Assembly (NCBI GenBank): GCA_045599185.1
Contig: JAZRVO010000007.1
Location: 1-44,482 of the forward strand
Direction: 5' to 3'
Source: UBA1240 sp045599185
GTDB taxonomy: Bacteria; Spirochaetota; Spirochaetia; Treponematales; Treponemataceae
DNA: 44,482 nucleotides
The notes under the pieces are model-generated. The model was not told where the DNA came from, ran no database searches, and saw only the letters and a list, made by a program, of their open reading frames with translations. Position 1 is the stretch's first letter; each line of letters begins with the position of its first letter. Below are positions 32,916 to 41,983 of the stretch, piece by piece. The position numbers and the translations under genes are program-made.

Positions 32916-32931
32916 CAATTATTGATTTTTT

Positions 32932-34665
32932 ATGCCCCATAATTTGCAAAACCCTATTATTTCGTTTAAGAATTTTTCATTTCAGTACAAGGCACAAAAA
33001 AAGCCAACATTAAACAGCATCAATCTGGATATTTTTGAAGGCGAACGGGTTCTGATTGTCGGTCCTTCCGGCAGCGGAAAAAGTACGCTTTCCAACTGCA
33101 TAAATGGTCTTTGCCCTTTCAGTTACCCGGGCGAAATTAGCGGAACACTGACAATTGACGGCGAAGACACAAAAGACTTAAGCATTTTTGAACTTTCGCG
33201 CAAGGTTGGCACGGTTTTGCAGGACCCTGACGGTCAGTTTATTGGCCTTACCGTTGCAGAAGACATTGCATTTGCCCTGGAAAACGACTGCGTGGAACAG
33301 GAACAAATGCACAAAACCACGCTGGACGCGGCAAAACTCGTAAACATACAGAACCACCTTGACCACGCGCCCCACGAACTTTCCGGCGGACAGAAACAGA
33401 GGGTAAGCCTTGCTGGCGTAATGGTAGACAAGGTAAAAATCCTTCTTTTTGACGAACCGCTTGCAAACCTTGACCCTGCCACGGGCAAGCAGGTAATTGA
33501 ACTTATAGACGACATTCAGAAAAAAAGCAGAACCACGGTTTTGATTGTGGAACACCGGCTGGAAGACGTTTTATGGCGCAGCGTAGACCGAATCGTGCTT
33601 GTTGCAAACGGTTCAATCGTTGCAAACACCACGCCGGACCAGCTGCTTTCAGAAAATTTCCTAAGTGAAAACGGCATACGCGAACCACTTTACATAACCG
33701 CGGCCAAATATGCAGGCGTAGAAATTTTAAGCAGCAAAAAACCGGCACACATTCAAAGCCTTGCACTGAGCGAAAGCGACAAGGCAAAAGTAAGGAACTG
33801 GTTTGAAAACAGTACGCCGCCAAAAAGCGCGCAAAATACCGGCACAAGCCTTCAGGTAAAAAACCTTTCTTTCGGCTATACCGGCAAAAAAAAGAATTTG
33901 AAAAACATCAGCTTTGAAATAAACAAAGGCGAAATGATAAGCATCATCGGGCAAAACGGTGCAGGCAAATCAACCCTTGCAAAACTTATATGCGGCTTTG
34001 AAAAACCCGACGAAGGCGAACTGTTTCTGGACGGAAAAAACATAACCGGCCAAAGCATACGCGAACGGGCAAAAAAAATAGGCTACGTAATGCAAAACCC
34101 AAACCAAATGATTTCTAAACCGATGATTTTTGACGAAGTAGCACTGAGCCTTGCAAAATCCGGGCTTGGTCAGGCAGAAATACGGGAAAAAGTGGAACAG
34201 ACCCTTAAAATATGCGGCCTTTACCCTTTCCGCAACTGGCCGGTTTCGGCACTTTCGTTTGGGCAGAAAAAACGCATTACCATTGCAAGCGTGCTGGTAA
34301 TGGGCTGCGACCTGATAATTCTTGACGAACCGACTGCCGGACAGGACTACAGACGCTACACCGAAATTATGGAATTCCTTTGCGAACTGAACCGGCGCGG
34401 CGTAACAATCCTGATGATAACCCATGACATGCACCTTATGCTGGAATATACGCCCCGTGCAATCGTTTTTAGCGACGGTGAACTTATTGCCGATACAAGC
34501 GCAGCCGCCGTGCTGTGCAACAAAAATCTGGTGGAAAAAGCCGCACTTAAAGAAACAAGCCTGTTTTTGCTAGCAGAAAAATGCGGCATACCGGCATACA
34601 AAAGCGTTGAATTTGTACAGGCTTTCATAAACCACGACCGGGAGGAACGCATTCATGGCTGCTGA
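32932..34665 (+). CDS. ECF transporter ATPase, fused A-A' subunits
   Basis: A 577-residue protein with two ABC ATPase domains in one chain. First: Walker A GPSGSGKST (about 44-52), signature LSGGQKQR, Walker B LLFDEP. Second: Walker A GQNGAGKST (about 340-348), signature LSFGQKKR, Walker B LIILDEP, H-loop THD. It energises uptake by the S and T components (YkoD-like architecture). It starts at an ATG with no ribosome site, just downstream of a terminator, so expression may depend on read-through or an unseen promoter in the 180-bp gap. The last 11 bases overlap the T gene. The second signature reads LSFGQ rather than LSGGQ. Confidence 0.93.
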   Translation: MPHNLQNPIISFKNFSFQYKAQKKPTLNSINLDIFEGERVLIVGPSGSGKSTLSNCINGLCPFSYPGEISGTLTIDGEDTKDLSIFELSRKVGTVLQDPDGQFIGLTVAEDIAFALENDCVEQEQMHKTTLDAAKLVNIQNHLDHAPHELSGGQKQRVSLAGVMVDKVKILLFDEPLANLDPATGKQVIELIDDIQKKSRTTVLIVEHRLEDVLWRSVDRIVLVANGSIVANTTPDQLLSENFLSENGIREPLYITAAKYAGVEILSSKKPAHIQSLALSESDKAKVRNWFENSTPPKSAQNTGTSLQVKNLSFGYTGKKKNLKNISFEINKGEMISIIGQNGAGKSTLAKLICGFEKPDEGELFLDGKNITGQSIRERAKKIGYVMQNPNQMISKPMIFDEVALSLAKSGLGQAEIREKVEQTLKICGLYPFRNWPVSALSFGQKKRITIASVLVMGCDLIILDEPTAGQDYRRYTEIMEFLCELNRRGVTILMITHDMHLMLEYTPRAIVFSDGELIADTSAAAVLCNKNLVEKAALKETSLFLLAEKCGIPAYKSVEFVQAFINHDREERIHGC

Positions 34666-35488
34666 CACCGTATTAAACTACCTGCCGCGCAACAGCATTG
34701 TTCACAATTTAACGGGAACTGCCAAACTCGTGTTCTTTCTGCTGTTCACTTTTGCCAGCATGATAACTTACGACACGCGGGTACTGCTGGTTTTAATGAT
34801 TTTCAGTTTTGCGTGCTTCAGGCTAAGCAGCATAAAAATTAAAGAAGTGCGTTTCATGCTGATTTTCATGCTTGTGTTCCTGCTGCTCAACAACCTGTTT
34901 ATTTTTCTGTTCGACCCGAATCAGGGCGCAAAAATTTACGGCACGGAACACGTGCTTGCTCACCTTTTTTTGAAGTACAACCTTACGGCAGAACAGCTTT
35001 TCTATCATTTCAACATTTCGCTGAAATATTTTGTGGCACTGCCGGTTGCAATTCTGTTCATTTCGGCCACAAACCCAAGTGAATTTGCAGCAAGCCTGAA
35101 CAAAATCGGCGTTTCCTACCGTATCGGCTATTCCGTTGCAATTGCCCTGCGCTACATTCCAGACATTCAGCGCGACTACCACAACATAAGCCAGGCGCAG
35201 CAGGCACGCGGCGTAGAACTGGGCAAAAACGAAAAACTGTGGAACAGGCTCAAAAACAGCGTTTCAATTCTGCTGCCACTAATACTTTCAAGCCTTGCAA
35301 GAATCGATACAATTTCCAACGCAATGGAACTGCGCGGTTTTGGAAAGAACAAAAAACGCACGTGGTACACACAGAAACCGTTTAAAACTGCGGACTGGGT
35401 GGCTGTCGGCACGGGCGCGGCACTTTTGGTTTTCAGCCTTGCACTTACATTCTGCGACGGCGAACGGTTCTACAACCCGTTCAAATAG
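34655..35488 (+). CDS. ECF transporter T component
   Basis: A 277-residue membrane protein with about six hydrophobic segments. It carries the two short coupling motifs of EcfT/CbiQ proteins, AQQARGVEL (about 184-192) and AMELRGFGK (about 225-233), whose arginines contact the ATPases. GGAGG lies 7 bases before the ATG, inside the end of the ATPase gene, so the two are translationally coupled. With the A-A' ATPase and the UPF0397 S protein it completes one dedicated importer. Confidence 0.92.
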   Translation: MAADTVLNYLPRNSIVHNLTGTAKLVFFLLFTFASMITYDTRVLLVLMIFSFACFRLSSIKIKEVRFMLIFMLVFLLLNNLFIFLFDPNQGAKIYGTEHVLAHLFLKYNLTAEQLFYHFNISLKYFVALPVAILFISATNPSEFAASLNKIGVSYRIGYSVAIALRYIPDIQRDYHNISQAQQARGVELGKNEKLWNRLKNSVSILLPLILSSLARIDTISNAMELRGFGKNKKRTWYTQKPFKTADWVAVGTGAALLVFSLALTFCDGERFYNPFK

Positions 35489-35566
35489 CCGCGGCGTGAT
35501 TTTGCATTTTTTTCAGCCTGCGTGCCTTTGTGCACGGTATAAAACAGAACAAAACAAGGAGATTTT

Positions 35567-37045
35567 ATGAAAAATTTGAAGAAAGCAGCCGGTTTGTTGC
35601 TGTTTTTGGCAGTTTTTTTACTGAACGGCTTCTGCCAGAACACCAGTTCAGTGGAAAATTTAACCCACTACACGTTAAAAAACGGTCTGGAACTTTACGT
35701 TGCAGAAAACCACACCGTTCCATTGGCCTACATTGAAATATGTTTCAGAACAGGCGGCATAAGCCAGACTGAACAGAATGCCGGGCTTTTTCACCTTTAC
35801 GAACACATGATGTTTAAGGGCAACACAAAATATAAAACTGCCGAAGATTTGCAGAATGCCATGACCGAAATGGGCGTAACAAATTACAACGGTTCTACTT
35901 CCGGCGAAAAAGTGAATTATTATTTCACTTTGCCCAAAAGCCAGCTTAAAAAAGGCCTTGAATTCTGGAGCTATGCCGTGCGGAAGCCGCTTTTGGACAA
36001 ACGCGAACTTGAAGCCGAAAAAAAAGTTGTAACTAGCGAAATTTCCGGCGATTTTTCTCAGCCGGGCGTTATGGCCTATTTAAGCAGCCAGAAGGATTTG
36101 TTTGCCGAAGCACCTTACAAAACCGATGCCATGGGCAGCATTGAAAACCTTCAGAATGCAACGGTTGAACAGCTTAAGGAAATTCAGAAAAATTATTTCA
36201 TTCCAAACAATGCCGCACTTTTTGTTGGCGGCGACGTAAACCCGGCAGAAGTTTACAAGCTGGTAAACAGCATTTACGGTTCGTGGCAGAAAGGCAAACT
36301 GAACCAGCAGGACATCGATTTTCAGTTCAGCAAAAAGCCTTTTGACAGGCCGGTTTTAAAGGTTCTGCCCTACGACCAGATTTCGCCGCAGATTGCGCAG
36401 ATTTCCGTAAAATACCGCGGGCCGGACGCTTTTTTTGACCGCAAGGACACTTACACAATCGACATGCTTTTGAATTTTGCCGCAAATCCGGCAAGCGTTT
36501 TTAAAACTGAACTTGTAAATAACCCTAAACTGAAAATTCCGGGGAACGAATACTGCGGAATTGGCTATACGACCATGAGAAAACTGGGCGTTATAGAAAA
36601 TGTTGCGGTTGTTTTAGAACCGCAGAACGATTTGCCCCAGCGTACCCTGCTTTTTGCAAACCTTCTGCCGCAAATTCTAAAAAAACAGGTACCCGACTAC
36701 ACCGACCCTGCCGCAATTGCCGAAAAGGACATGATTTTTAACAGAATGAACAATTCACGCATTTTTACCCAGGAAACTGCCGCCGGTACGCTTGGTCAGG
36801 CCGAATTCTGGTGGTGCTGCACGGATGTGGACTATTACATTGGCTACATGGACGAGCTTGCAAAAGTTACCAGCGCCGATATGGAAGCACTGGTTGATGA
36901 ATATATTGCCGGTGCGTATCCTCTTGTTACGGTTTACGTAAACCCGGACGTTTATGCTGTAACAAAGGCAGAATTTATGGCCGCCGGTTTTGAAGAAATA
37001 ACGCCGCAGAATGCGTTTTGGTGGAACGGTGCTGCTATTTACTAG
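35567..37045 (+). CDS. M16 zinc metallopeptidase, catalytic member
   Basis: A 492-residue exported protein: signal peptide to about residue 23 (LLNGFCQN), then an M16 peptidase domain with the inverted zinc motif H76-L-Y-E79-H80 followed by MMFKG, and the third ligand Glu158 in VVTSEI. An M16_C-type domain follows (about 200-400). The N-terminal Cys is preceded by Phe, not Gly/Ala/Ser, so lipidation is doubtful. AAGGAG precedes the ATG. The next gene is an M16 paralogue lacking the zinc motif. Such pairs usually form a heterodimeric periplasmic oligopeptidase. Its 3' end is part of the tandem repeat that follows. Confidence 0.9.
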   Translation: MKNLKKAAGLLLFLAVFLLNGFCQNTSSVENLTHYTLKNGLELYVAENHTVPLAYIEICFRTGGISQTEQNAGLFHLYEHMMFKGNTKYKTAEDLQNAMTEMGVTNYNGSTSGEKVNYYFTLPKSQLKKGLEFWSYAVRKPLLDKRELEAEKKVVTSEISGDFSQPGVMAYLSSQKDLFAEAPYKTDAMGSIENLQNATVEQLKEIQKNYFIPNNAALFVGGDVNPAEVYKLVNSIYGSWQKGKLNQQDIDFQFSKKPFDRPVLKVLPYDQISPQIAQISVKYRGPDAFFDRKDTYTIDMLLNFAANPASVFKTELVNNPKLKIPGNEYCGIGYTTMRKLGVIENVAVVLEPQNDLPQRTLLFANLLPQILKKQVPDYTDPAAIAEKDMIFNRMNNSRIFTQETAAGTLGQAEFWWCCTDVDYYIGYMDELAKVTSADMEALVDEYIAGAYPLVTVYVNPDVYAVTKAEFMAAGFEEITPQNAFWWNGAAIY

Positions 37046-37254
37046 TCTGCAACGGCCAATTGGTATATGCAGCACGAACGCATTTTGCAAGAACAAAATG
37101 CGTTGCCTTTGTCCGGGCTCGTGTGTGCTGCTATTCAATAATCAGTAACGTTCAATTGGTCTGTGCAGCACGAACGCATTTTGCAGAACAAAATGCGTTG
37201 CCTTTATCCGGGTTCGTGTGCGCTGCTATTCAATAGTCTGCAACAGCCAACTGG
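37031..37254. repeat. 95/96-bp tandem repeat starting inside the M16 gene's 3' end
   Basis: Units start GCTGCTATT at 37031, 37127 and 37222 (96, 95 and a partial of about 33 bp). Each full unit has nested palindromes: outer GCAGCACGA...TCGTGTGTGCTGC and inner AACGCATTTTG...CAAAATGCGTT. Unit 1 begins in the last codons (Ala-Ala-Ile-Tyr-stop) of the upstream peptidase gene. A frame through it encodes only the repeat and is not a gene. Confidence 0.85.
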
Positions 37255-37291
37255 GCGGGACTGAACCATAAAATATTTTTAAGGAAACTGT

Positions 37292-38674
37292 ATGAAAAAA
37301 ATAATTGCTTTTGCGTTTTTATGCGCATTTTTATTAAGTGCTGCGTTTTGTCAGCAGGAAGAGAACCAGCAGGCAAGTGCCTTTTTGGCAAACGGCATAC
37401 CAGTATATTACAGGCAGAACACGACCAACGCCATTGACGTTGTGCGCGTAGACATTAAGGGCGGCATTTTTAACTATTCGCCGGAATTTTCCGGAATTGA
37501 AAACGCAACCCTGACAATGTGCCTTAACGGTTCTAAAACCATTAGTTATCAGGAATTGCAGCAGTTCTGCTACCGCACAAGTTCAAGTTTTAGCAGCGGT
37601 GCCGGAGATTTGGGCTGCCACCTTAGCATTGTAAGCATTAACAAAAACCTTGGCGAATCATTGCAGATTCTTGCCGACTGTTTTTTAAATCCTTCCTTTG
37701 ATAAGGGCGAATACGACAAAATGATGACCGAATACGTTCAGGGACTTCAGTCCATGATGAACGACCCGGTTTCGCTTCTGGTTTATCAAAGCAGAAAAAT
37801 CCTTACGGAAGGACACGTTTCTAAAACTTCGGCTTCGGTTACGCCAGATTCAATTGAAAACATTACGCTGGAAAACATTAAAAACTACCACAAAACCCTT
37901 TTGGACAGCCGCCGCCTGTGCATTTTTGCATATACCAGCATGCCCCTGGACGAACTGGTTAACCAGCTTAACGGAAACTTCGGTACGGTGCAGGCTTTGA
38001 CCACGGAACTTAAAACCGGCGACATTCCGCCTTTAACAGTTGACTGTCCGCCGCTGGTTATAAACCACCCTTCCGCATCAAATTCCGGCTACGTTGTTCG
38101 CTTTTTTGCAGCCCCAAGCGCCAAAGACAGCGATTACTGGGCTTTTCAGCTGGCGCAGGCAATGTACAGCAAAATTATGTACAACGTTATACGCACCAAA
38201 CACGGCGTTTGCTACACGCCGCAGGCCGACGATTACGGCGCACTTGCAAATATTGGCTTTGAACTTTTGTACAGCTGTACCAATTACGAAGACAGCACGG
38301 AAGCAATGGCCGAAGCCCGCAATTTGATGGCGCAGGGAAAATACATTACCGGCATAAAACCCAACGGCGACTACAAGTTTTCTTCAATTGAAAAACAGCT
38401 GCCTTCTTTCAAATATTCTGCAATCAACTCGGTTTACGGCTCTCAGCAAACTTCGGCAAGCGTGGTAAACCGCATGTCCAGCGGGCTTTTGCTTTTTAAC
38501 GATGTAAACGCCCTTAACCAGCAGGAAAACTGGATTATGTCGGTAACGGCAAAAGACATTCAGCGCGTTTTTGCAAAGTACGTGCTTGCAGAACAGGATT
38601 TTTGGACAGCGGCGGTTGGTCCAGGCGAAGAACAGCGCCTGCCATTTTACCAGCCTGAAGAAACTGAAAATTAG
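37292..38674 (+). CDS. M16 peptidase paralogue without zinc site
   Basis: A 460-residue exported protein (signal peptide to about residue 20, LLSAAFCQQEE). It keeps the M16 fold pattern (VRVDIKGGIFNYSPEFSGIEN..., a late VRTKHGVCYTPQADDYGALANIGF-like segment of M16_C) but at the place of HxxEH it reads TLTMCLNGS, with no His or Glu ligands. It should therefore be a non-catalytic partner of the M16 enzyme upstream. Both exported proteins share the unusual FCQ at the signal-peptide end. AAGGAA precedes the ATG. It is separated from its partner by 246 bp of tandem repeats, so they may or may not share one transcript. Confidence 0.85.
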   Translation: MKKIIAFAFLCAFLLSAAFCQQEENQQASAFLANGIPVYYRQNTTNAIDVVRVDIKGGIFNYSPEFSGIENATLTMCLNGSKTISYQELQQFCYRTSSSFSSGAGDLGCHLSIVSINKNLGESLQILADCFLNPSFDKGEYDKMMTEYVQGLQSMMNDPVSLLVYQSRKILTEGHVSKTSASVTPDSIENITLENIKNYHKTLLDSRRLCIFAYTSMPLDELVNQLNGNFGTVQALTTELKTGDIPPLTVDCPPLVINHPSASNSGYVVRFFAAPSAKDSDYWAFQLAQAMYSKIMYNVIRTKHGVCYTPQADDYGALANIGFELLYSCTNYEDSTEAMAEARNLMAQGKYITGIKPNGDYKFSSIEKQLPSFKYSAINSVYGSQQTSASVVNRMSSGLLLFNDVNALNQQENWIMSVTAKDIQRVFAKYVLAEQDFWTAAVGPGEEQRLPFYQPEETEN

Positions 38675-38676
38675 TT

Positions 38677-38811
38677 TGTCATTCCGAATAATAAATAGTC
38701 ATTCCGACCTTGTTGGCCTTCGGCGGCTGCGCACGGAATCTATGGCAGGTTCAGAAACCATAATGAATGATGAACCGAGGTCAGCATGACATAATAAACT
38801 CAGCATGACAA
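38677..38811. repeat. Dispersed palindromic repeats, cluster of partial copies
   Basis: GTCATTCCGAATAA, then GTCATTCCGACCTTGTTGGCC with the GCCTTCGGCGGCTGCGCA insert and CGGAATCT, then GGTCAGCATGAC and CTCAGCATGAC. Several family ends are stacked in about 135 bp. Confidence 0.65.
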
Positions 38812-38852
38812 AACTGAAAATTAAAAATTTCCGCTGAAAGGAAAGGTACAGC

Positions 38853-39500
38853 ATGAAGATTTTTGTAATTTCTGACATTCACGGCAGCGTAAGTGCCTTT
38901 GAAAAAGCCTGTGAATGTTTTTACCGGGAAAAAGCCGAAATTATGTTAATTTGCGGCGACTTTTTAAACCACGGACCGCGTAACCCCATTCCCGAAGGCT
39001 ACAATCCGCCGGTGCTTGCACAAAAACTGAACGAACTTAAAAGCCGCATTGCGTGCGTAAAAGGCAACTGCGATGGTGAAGTAGACCAGATGCTTATTGA
39101 ATTTTCCGTATTAGACCCGACGTGCCAGCTTTTTTTGCCCTGCTTTGGTTTTGCAAAGCCCGGCCGCACACCAAAAGGCAGCGGCCTGGATTTTGTGCCC
39201 AACGGCAGGATTTTTGTGCACCACGGCCACCGGCTGACAAACCAGCAGGCCGCCGAACTGACTGACGAAGGCACGATTATTGTAAGCGGCCACACCCACG
39301 TGCCGGTTCTGGAAGCCCAGAACAAGCGCATTTACCTTAATCCGGGTTCAATAACTTTGCCCAAAGGCCAAAGCGCACCCGGCTATGCAACAATTGAATG
39401 CACAAGCCCCCAAACAGGCACAGAAAACTTGGAAAGTGAGGAAATTATCATAAGCCTTAAAACAATAGCAGGCGAAACTGTACGGCAAATAAAAGCGTAA
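38853..39500 (+). CDS. yfcE: YfcE-type metallophosphoesterase
   Basis: A 215-residue cytosolic calcineurin-like phosphoesterase. Metal ligands in order: D-x-H in ISDIHGS (Asp8, His10), GDF at about 35, GNCD at about 72, HHGH at about 125, and GHTH at about 146. YfcE/MJ0936 proteins hydrolyse phosphodiesters in vitro and their physiological substrate is unclear. About 30 residues longer than typical YfcE, mostly in the loop before the HHGH motif and in a C-terminal tail. AAAGG precedes the ATG at 10 bases. It ends at its own terminator. Confidence 0.88.
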   Translation: MKIFVISDIHGSVSAFEKACECFYREKAEIMLICGDFLNHGPRNPIPEGYNPPVLAQKLNELKSRIACVKGNCDGEVDQMLIEFSVLDPTCQLFLPCFGFAKPGRTPKGSGLDFVPNGRIFVHHGHRLTNQQAAELTDEGTIIVSGHTHVPVLEAQNKRIYLNPGSITLPKGQSAPGYATIECTSPQTGTENLESEEIIISLKTIAGETVRQIKA

Positions 39501-39519
39501 ACTGCTAAAATAGGATTTT

Positions 39520-39564
39520 AAGCCCCAAAAACTGGTAAAATTGCCAATTTTTGGGACTTTTTTT
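39520..39564 (+). terminator. Terminator after the phosphoesterase gene
   Basis: AGCCCCAAAAACTGG pairs with CCAATTTTTGGGACT (two G-U-type mismatches), then TTTTTTT. Confidence 0.8.
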
Positions 39565-39647
39565 AAAAAAAATGCCGAAAATTTAATGGATAATGCCGTT
39601 TACGAAATGTAATTTCTCTAAAATATCCACTAAAACGAAAAAAAACA

Positions 39648-39676
39648 TTTTCACGGCGCAAATGTTGTGATATAAT
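39648..39676 (+). promoter_or_regulatory. Promoter of the third chemoreceptor
   Basis: TTTTCA (39648-39653), 17 bases, TATAAT (39671-39676). No flagellar sigma-28 pattern is seen. Confidence 0.65.
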
Positions 39677-39713
39677 AAGCATTAACTTGTTTGCGAAAGT
39701 TCATGGAGGATTT

Positions 39714-41819
39714 ATGGCACGTAAAGAGTTGGATCGTTTTGCAACTACTTATAAAAAAGATGTTTCGATTCAGACTAAACTTATAGCAATTTTTGGTTTT
39801 TCGGCCTTTATTGCAGCACTTGTTTCAACAACACTTTCTATTGTTATTTTCAACAGCAATTTTATGAAAGAAATTGAAGCAAACCTTGAAAGCTATGCAA
39901 AAGGCGTTAACGCTATAGTTAGCATCTGGCAGGATTCTGCAAAAGGTCACGTAGGTTTTTTTGCCGACAACCTGAGCAAAAACGAAAGAATGTACGAACC
40001 TGCAGTTTTGAACCAGCTTGTTGGCGGTAAATGCAAAACAACCGGCGTTGACAGTTTTGCCGTAGTTGATAAAGACGGCAAAGTTATTGCAGCAGACGGC
40101 GAGCTAACCAAAGGTGCAAATCTTTCTTCTAATTCAGCAGTTAAAAAAGCCCTTTCCGGCGCGGAAGCAGTTTCCTGCGAAGAACTGGGCGGCAAATATT
40201 CTGCCTGTGCAGCAGTGCCTGTAAAAATTGGCAGCAGCATCAGGGGTTGTGTAGTTGCCTCTTACGATATGGAAGTTTCTCAGCACGCAAATGTTTTCAG
40301 AGATTCTTTTGATACCGAATCTACCATATTTAATGGAACAAAACGTGTAGCAACAACCCTTACCGATGCAAACGGAAAGTCGGTAGTAGGCACAAGCCTT
40401 GATAACAAAACCGTTACGGACAAAGTAATTAGCAAAGGCGAAAGCTTTGTTGGCGAACTTGAAATTAACGGTAAAGACTACATTGCAATTTATTCTCCAT
40501 TAAAGGATGCAAACGGCAAGGCAACCGGTATGGCTTTCCTTGCCAAAAACAAGGCAATGCTTAACGATACCCGCGATAAAACAATCCGTGCCATTTTCCC
40601 TATCGAAATCGTTTTGATTCTGCTGATTATGCTTATTGCCGGCCGCTTTGTACGCTGGCTTATGTGGCGTATTAAAAACGTTACCGACTTCCTTAAAGAA
40701 CTTGCAACTGGCGAAGCTGACCTTACAAAACGCTGTAAACTGTTTATCCGTGATGAAATTGGTTTCCTTGTTATTCACTTTGACTTTTTCCTTGATAAAC
40801 TTCAGCAGATTGTTACTGAAATTAAAACTACAGAAAACGAACTTACAAAAGCCGGTTCTGTAATGTCAAAAGGTACGCAGGAAACTTCTACGGCTATTTC
40901 GCAGATTCTTTCAAATATTGATCAGGTACACGTTCAAATTGAAGAACAGAGTTCCAGCGTTAATTACACTACAGAATCGCTGGCCGGAATTGCAAGCAAC
41001 ATTCGGTCACTTAACACAATGATTGAAAGCCAGAGTTCAAGCATTCAGGAAGCAAGTGCCGAAGTTGAAGAAATGATTGGCAACATCGGTTCAATCAATG
41101 CTTCTGTTGAAAAAATGGCATCTTCTTTTGAAAGCCTTGCTTCTAACGCAAAAACTGGTTTTGAAAAACAGCAGAACGTTAACGAACGCATTCAGCAGAT
41201 TGAAGGCCAGTCTAAGCTGCTGGTTGAAGCCAACCAGACAATTGCAAACATTTCTGAACAGACCAACCTGCTTGCCATGAATGCTGCAATTGAAGCAGCC
41301 CACGCTGGTGAAGCCGGTAAAGGCTTTTCTGTTGTTGCCGACGAAATCCGTAAGCTTTCAGAAACTTCTGGTGCTCAGTCTCGTACAATTAACGAACAGC
41401 TTACCAACATCCGTAATTCAATTTCTGACGTTTTTGCAGCTTCTGCCGAAACAAGTCAGGCATTTACAGCCGTATCAGAAAGAATTAAGGAAACCGATGA
41501 ACTTGTTTTCAACATTAAAACTTCAATGCAGGAACAGAGCGAAGGTTCAATTCAGATTGGTAATGCCCTTAGCAGCATGATGAAAAGTTCGGGCAATGTT
41601 AACGCTTCTTCTAAAGACATGTCTAAGCGCAGTCAGGACATTACGGAACAGGTTAGCAACCTTGAAAAATCTACAACTTCTATGCAGGCAAGTACAAACC
41701 AGATGACCGAAGGTGCAAACCGCGTAAACGAAGCCGGTAAAGCACTTGGTGAAATTTCTGACAACCTGCAGGCTGCAATTAAGAAAATTGGAGACCAGAT
41801 TAACCTGTTTAAGGTTTAA
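39714..41819 (+). CDS. Methyl-accepting chemotaxis protein with sCache_3-like sensor
   Basis: A 701-residue chemoreceptor starting at the ATG at 39714 behind GGAGGA. An upstream in-frame TTG has no ribosome site. First membrane helix about 21-43. The extracytoplasmic part contains two Cache-like stretches, the second (TIFNGTKRVATTLTDANGKS, VVGTSLDNKTV, YIAIYSPLKDANGKATGMAF) matching the sCache_3 pattern. Second helix about 290-310, then HAMP, then coiled coil with tip ISEQTNLLAMNAAIEAAHAG. It ends QINLFKV with no CheR pentapeptide. Monocistronic with its own promoter and terminator. Its second half closely resembles that of the receptor at 24023, suggesting duplication with sensor exchange. 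Confidence 0.93.
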   Translation: MARKELDRFATTYKKDVSIQTKLIAIFGFSAFIAALVSTTLSIVIFNSNFMKEIEANLESYAKGVNAIVSIWQDSAKGHVGFFADNLSKNERMYEPAVLNQLVGGKCKTTGVDSFAVVDKDGKVIAADGELTKGANLSSNSAVKKALSGAEAVSCEELGGKYSACAAVPVKIGSSIRGCVVASYDMEVSQHANVFRDSFDTESTIFNGTKRVATTLTDANGKSVVGTSLDNKTVTDKVISKGESFVGELEINGKDYIAIYSPLKDANGKATGMAFLAKNKAMLNDTRDKTIRAIFPIEIVLILLIMLIAGRFVRWLMWRIKNVTDFLKELATGEADLTKRCKLFIRDEIGFLVIHFDFFLDKLQQIVTEIKTTENELTKAGSVMSKGTQETSTAISQILSNIDQVHVQIEEQSSSVNYTTESLAGIASNIRSLNTMIESQSSSIQEASAEVEEMIGNIGSINASVEKMASSFESLASNAKTGFEKQQNVNERIQQIEGQSKLLVEANQTIANISEQTNLLAMNAAIEAAHAGEAGKGFSVVADEIRKLSETSGAQSRTINEQLTNIRNSISDVFAASAETSQAFTAVSERIKETDELVFNIKTSMQEQSEGSIQIGNALSSMMKSSGNVNASSKDMSKRSQDITEQVSNLEKSTTSMQASTNQMTEGANRVNEAGKALGEISDNLQAAIKKIGDQINLFKV

Positions 41820-41842
41820 GGCAAACAAATTACTTATTGCGT

Positions 41843-41877
41843 AAAAAAGCTTTCCCGGTTTTGGGAAAGCTTTTTTT
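41843..41877 (+). terminator. Terminator of the third chemoreceptor
   Basis: AAAGCTTTCCC-GGTTTT-GGGAAAGCTTT with T7. Confidence 0.92.
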
Positions 41878-41910
41878 GTTTATAGTGCGCAAAGTTTTGC
41901 AAAGCCACAA

Positions 41911-41960
41911 AAAAAAAGCGAAGCCAGAAATTTTTAGCGTTAGCATTCCTTGACTTCGCC
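41911..41960 (-). terminator. Terminator of pyrE
   Basis: On the minus strand GGCGAAGTC pairs with GGCTTCGC across a loop of about 25 bases, followed by T9. Confidence 0.7.
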
Positions 41961-41983
41961 TTATTGCAGATTAAAGGTTTATT

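Noticed and set aside
37018..37236. 72-codon open frame after the M16 gene
   Set aside because: It consists of the 95-bp tandem repeat read through twice. It has no ribosome site and no composition beyond the repeat.
37031..37254. CRISPR array
   Set aside because: The units are directly adjacent 95-mers with no spacers, and there are no cas genes in the window.
35567..37300. Lipobox in the two M16 proteins (FCQ)
   Set aside because: Phe just before Cys does not fit even the relaxed spirochaete lipobox, so they are described as exported rather than lipidated.
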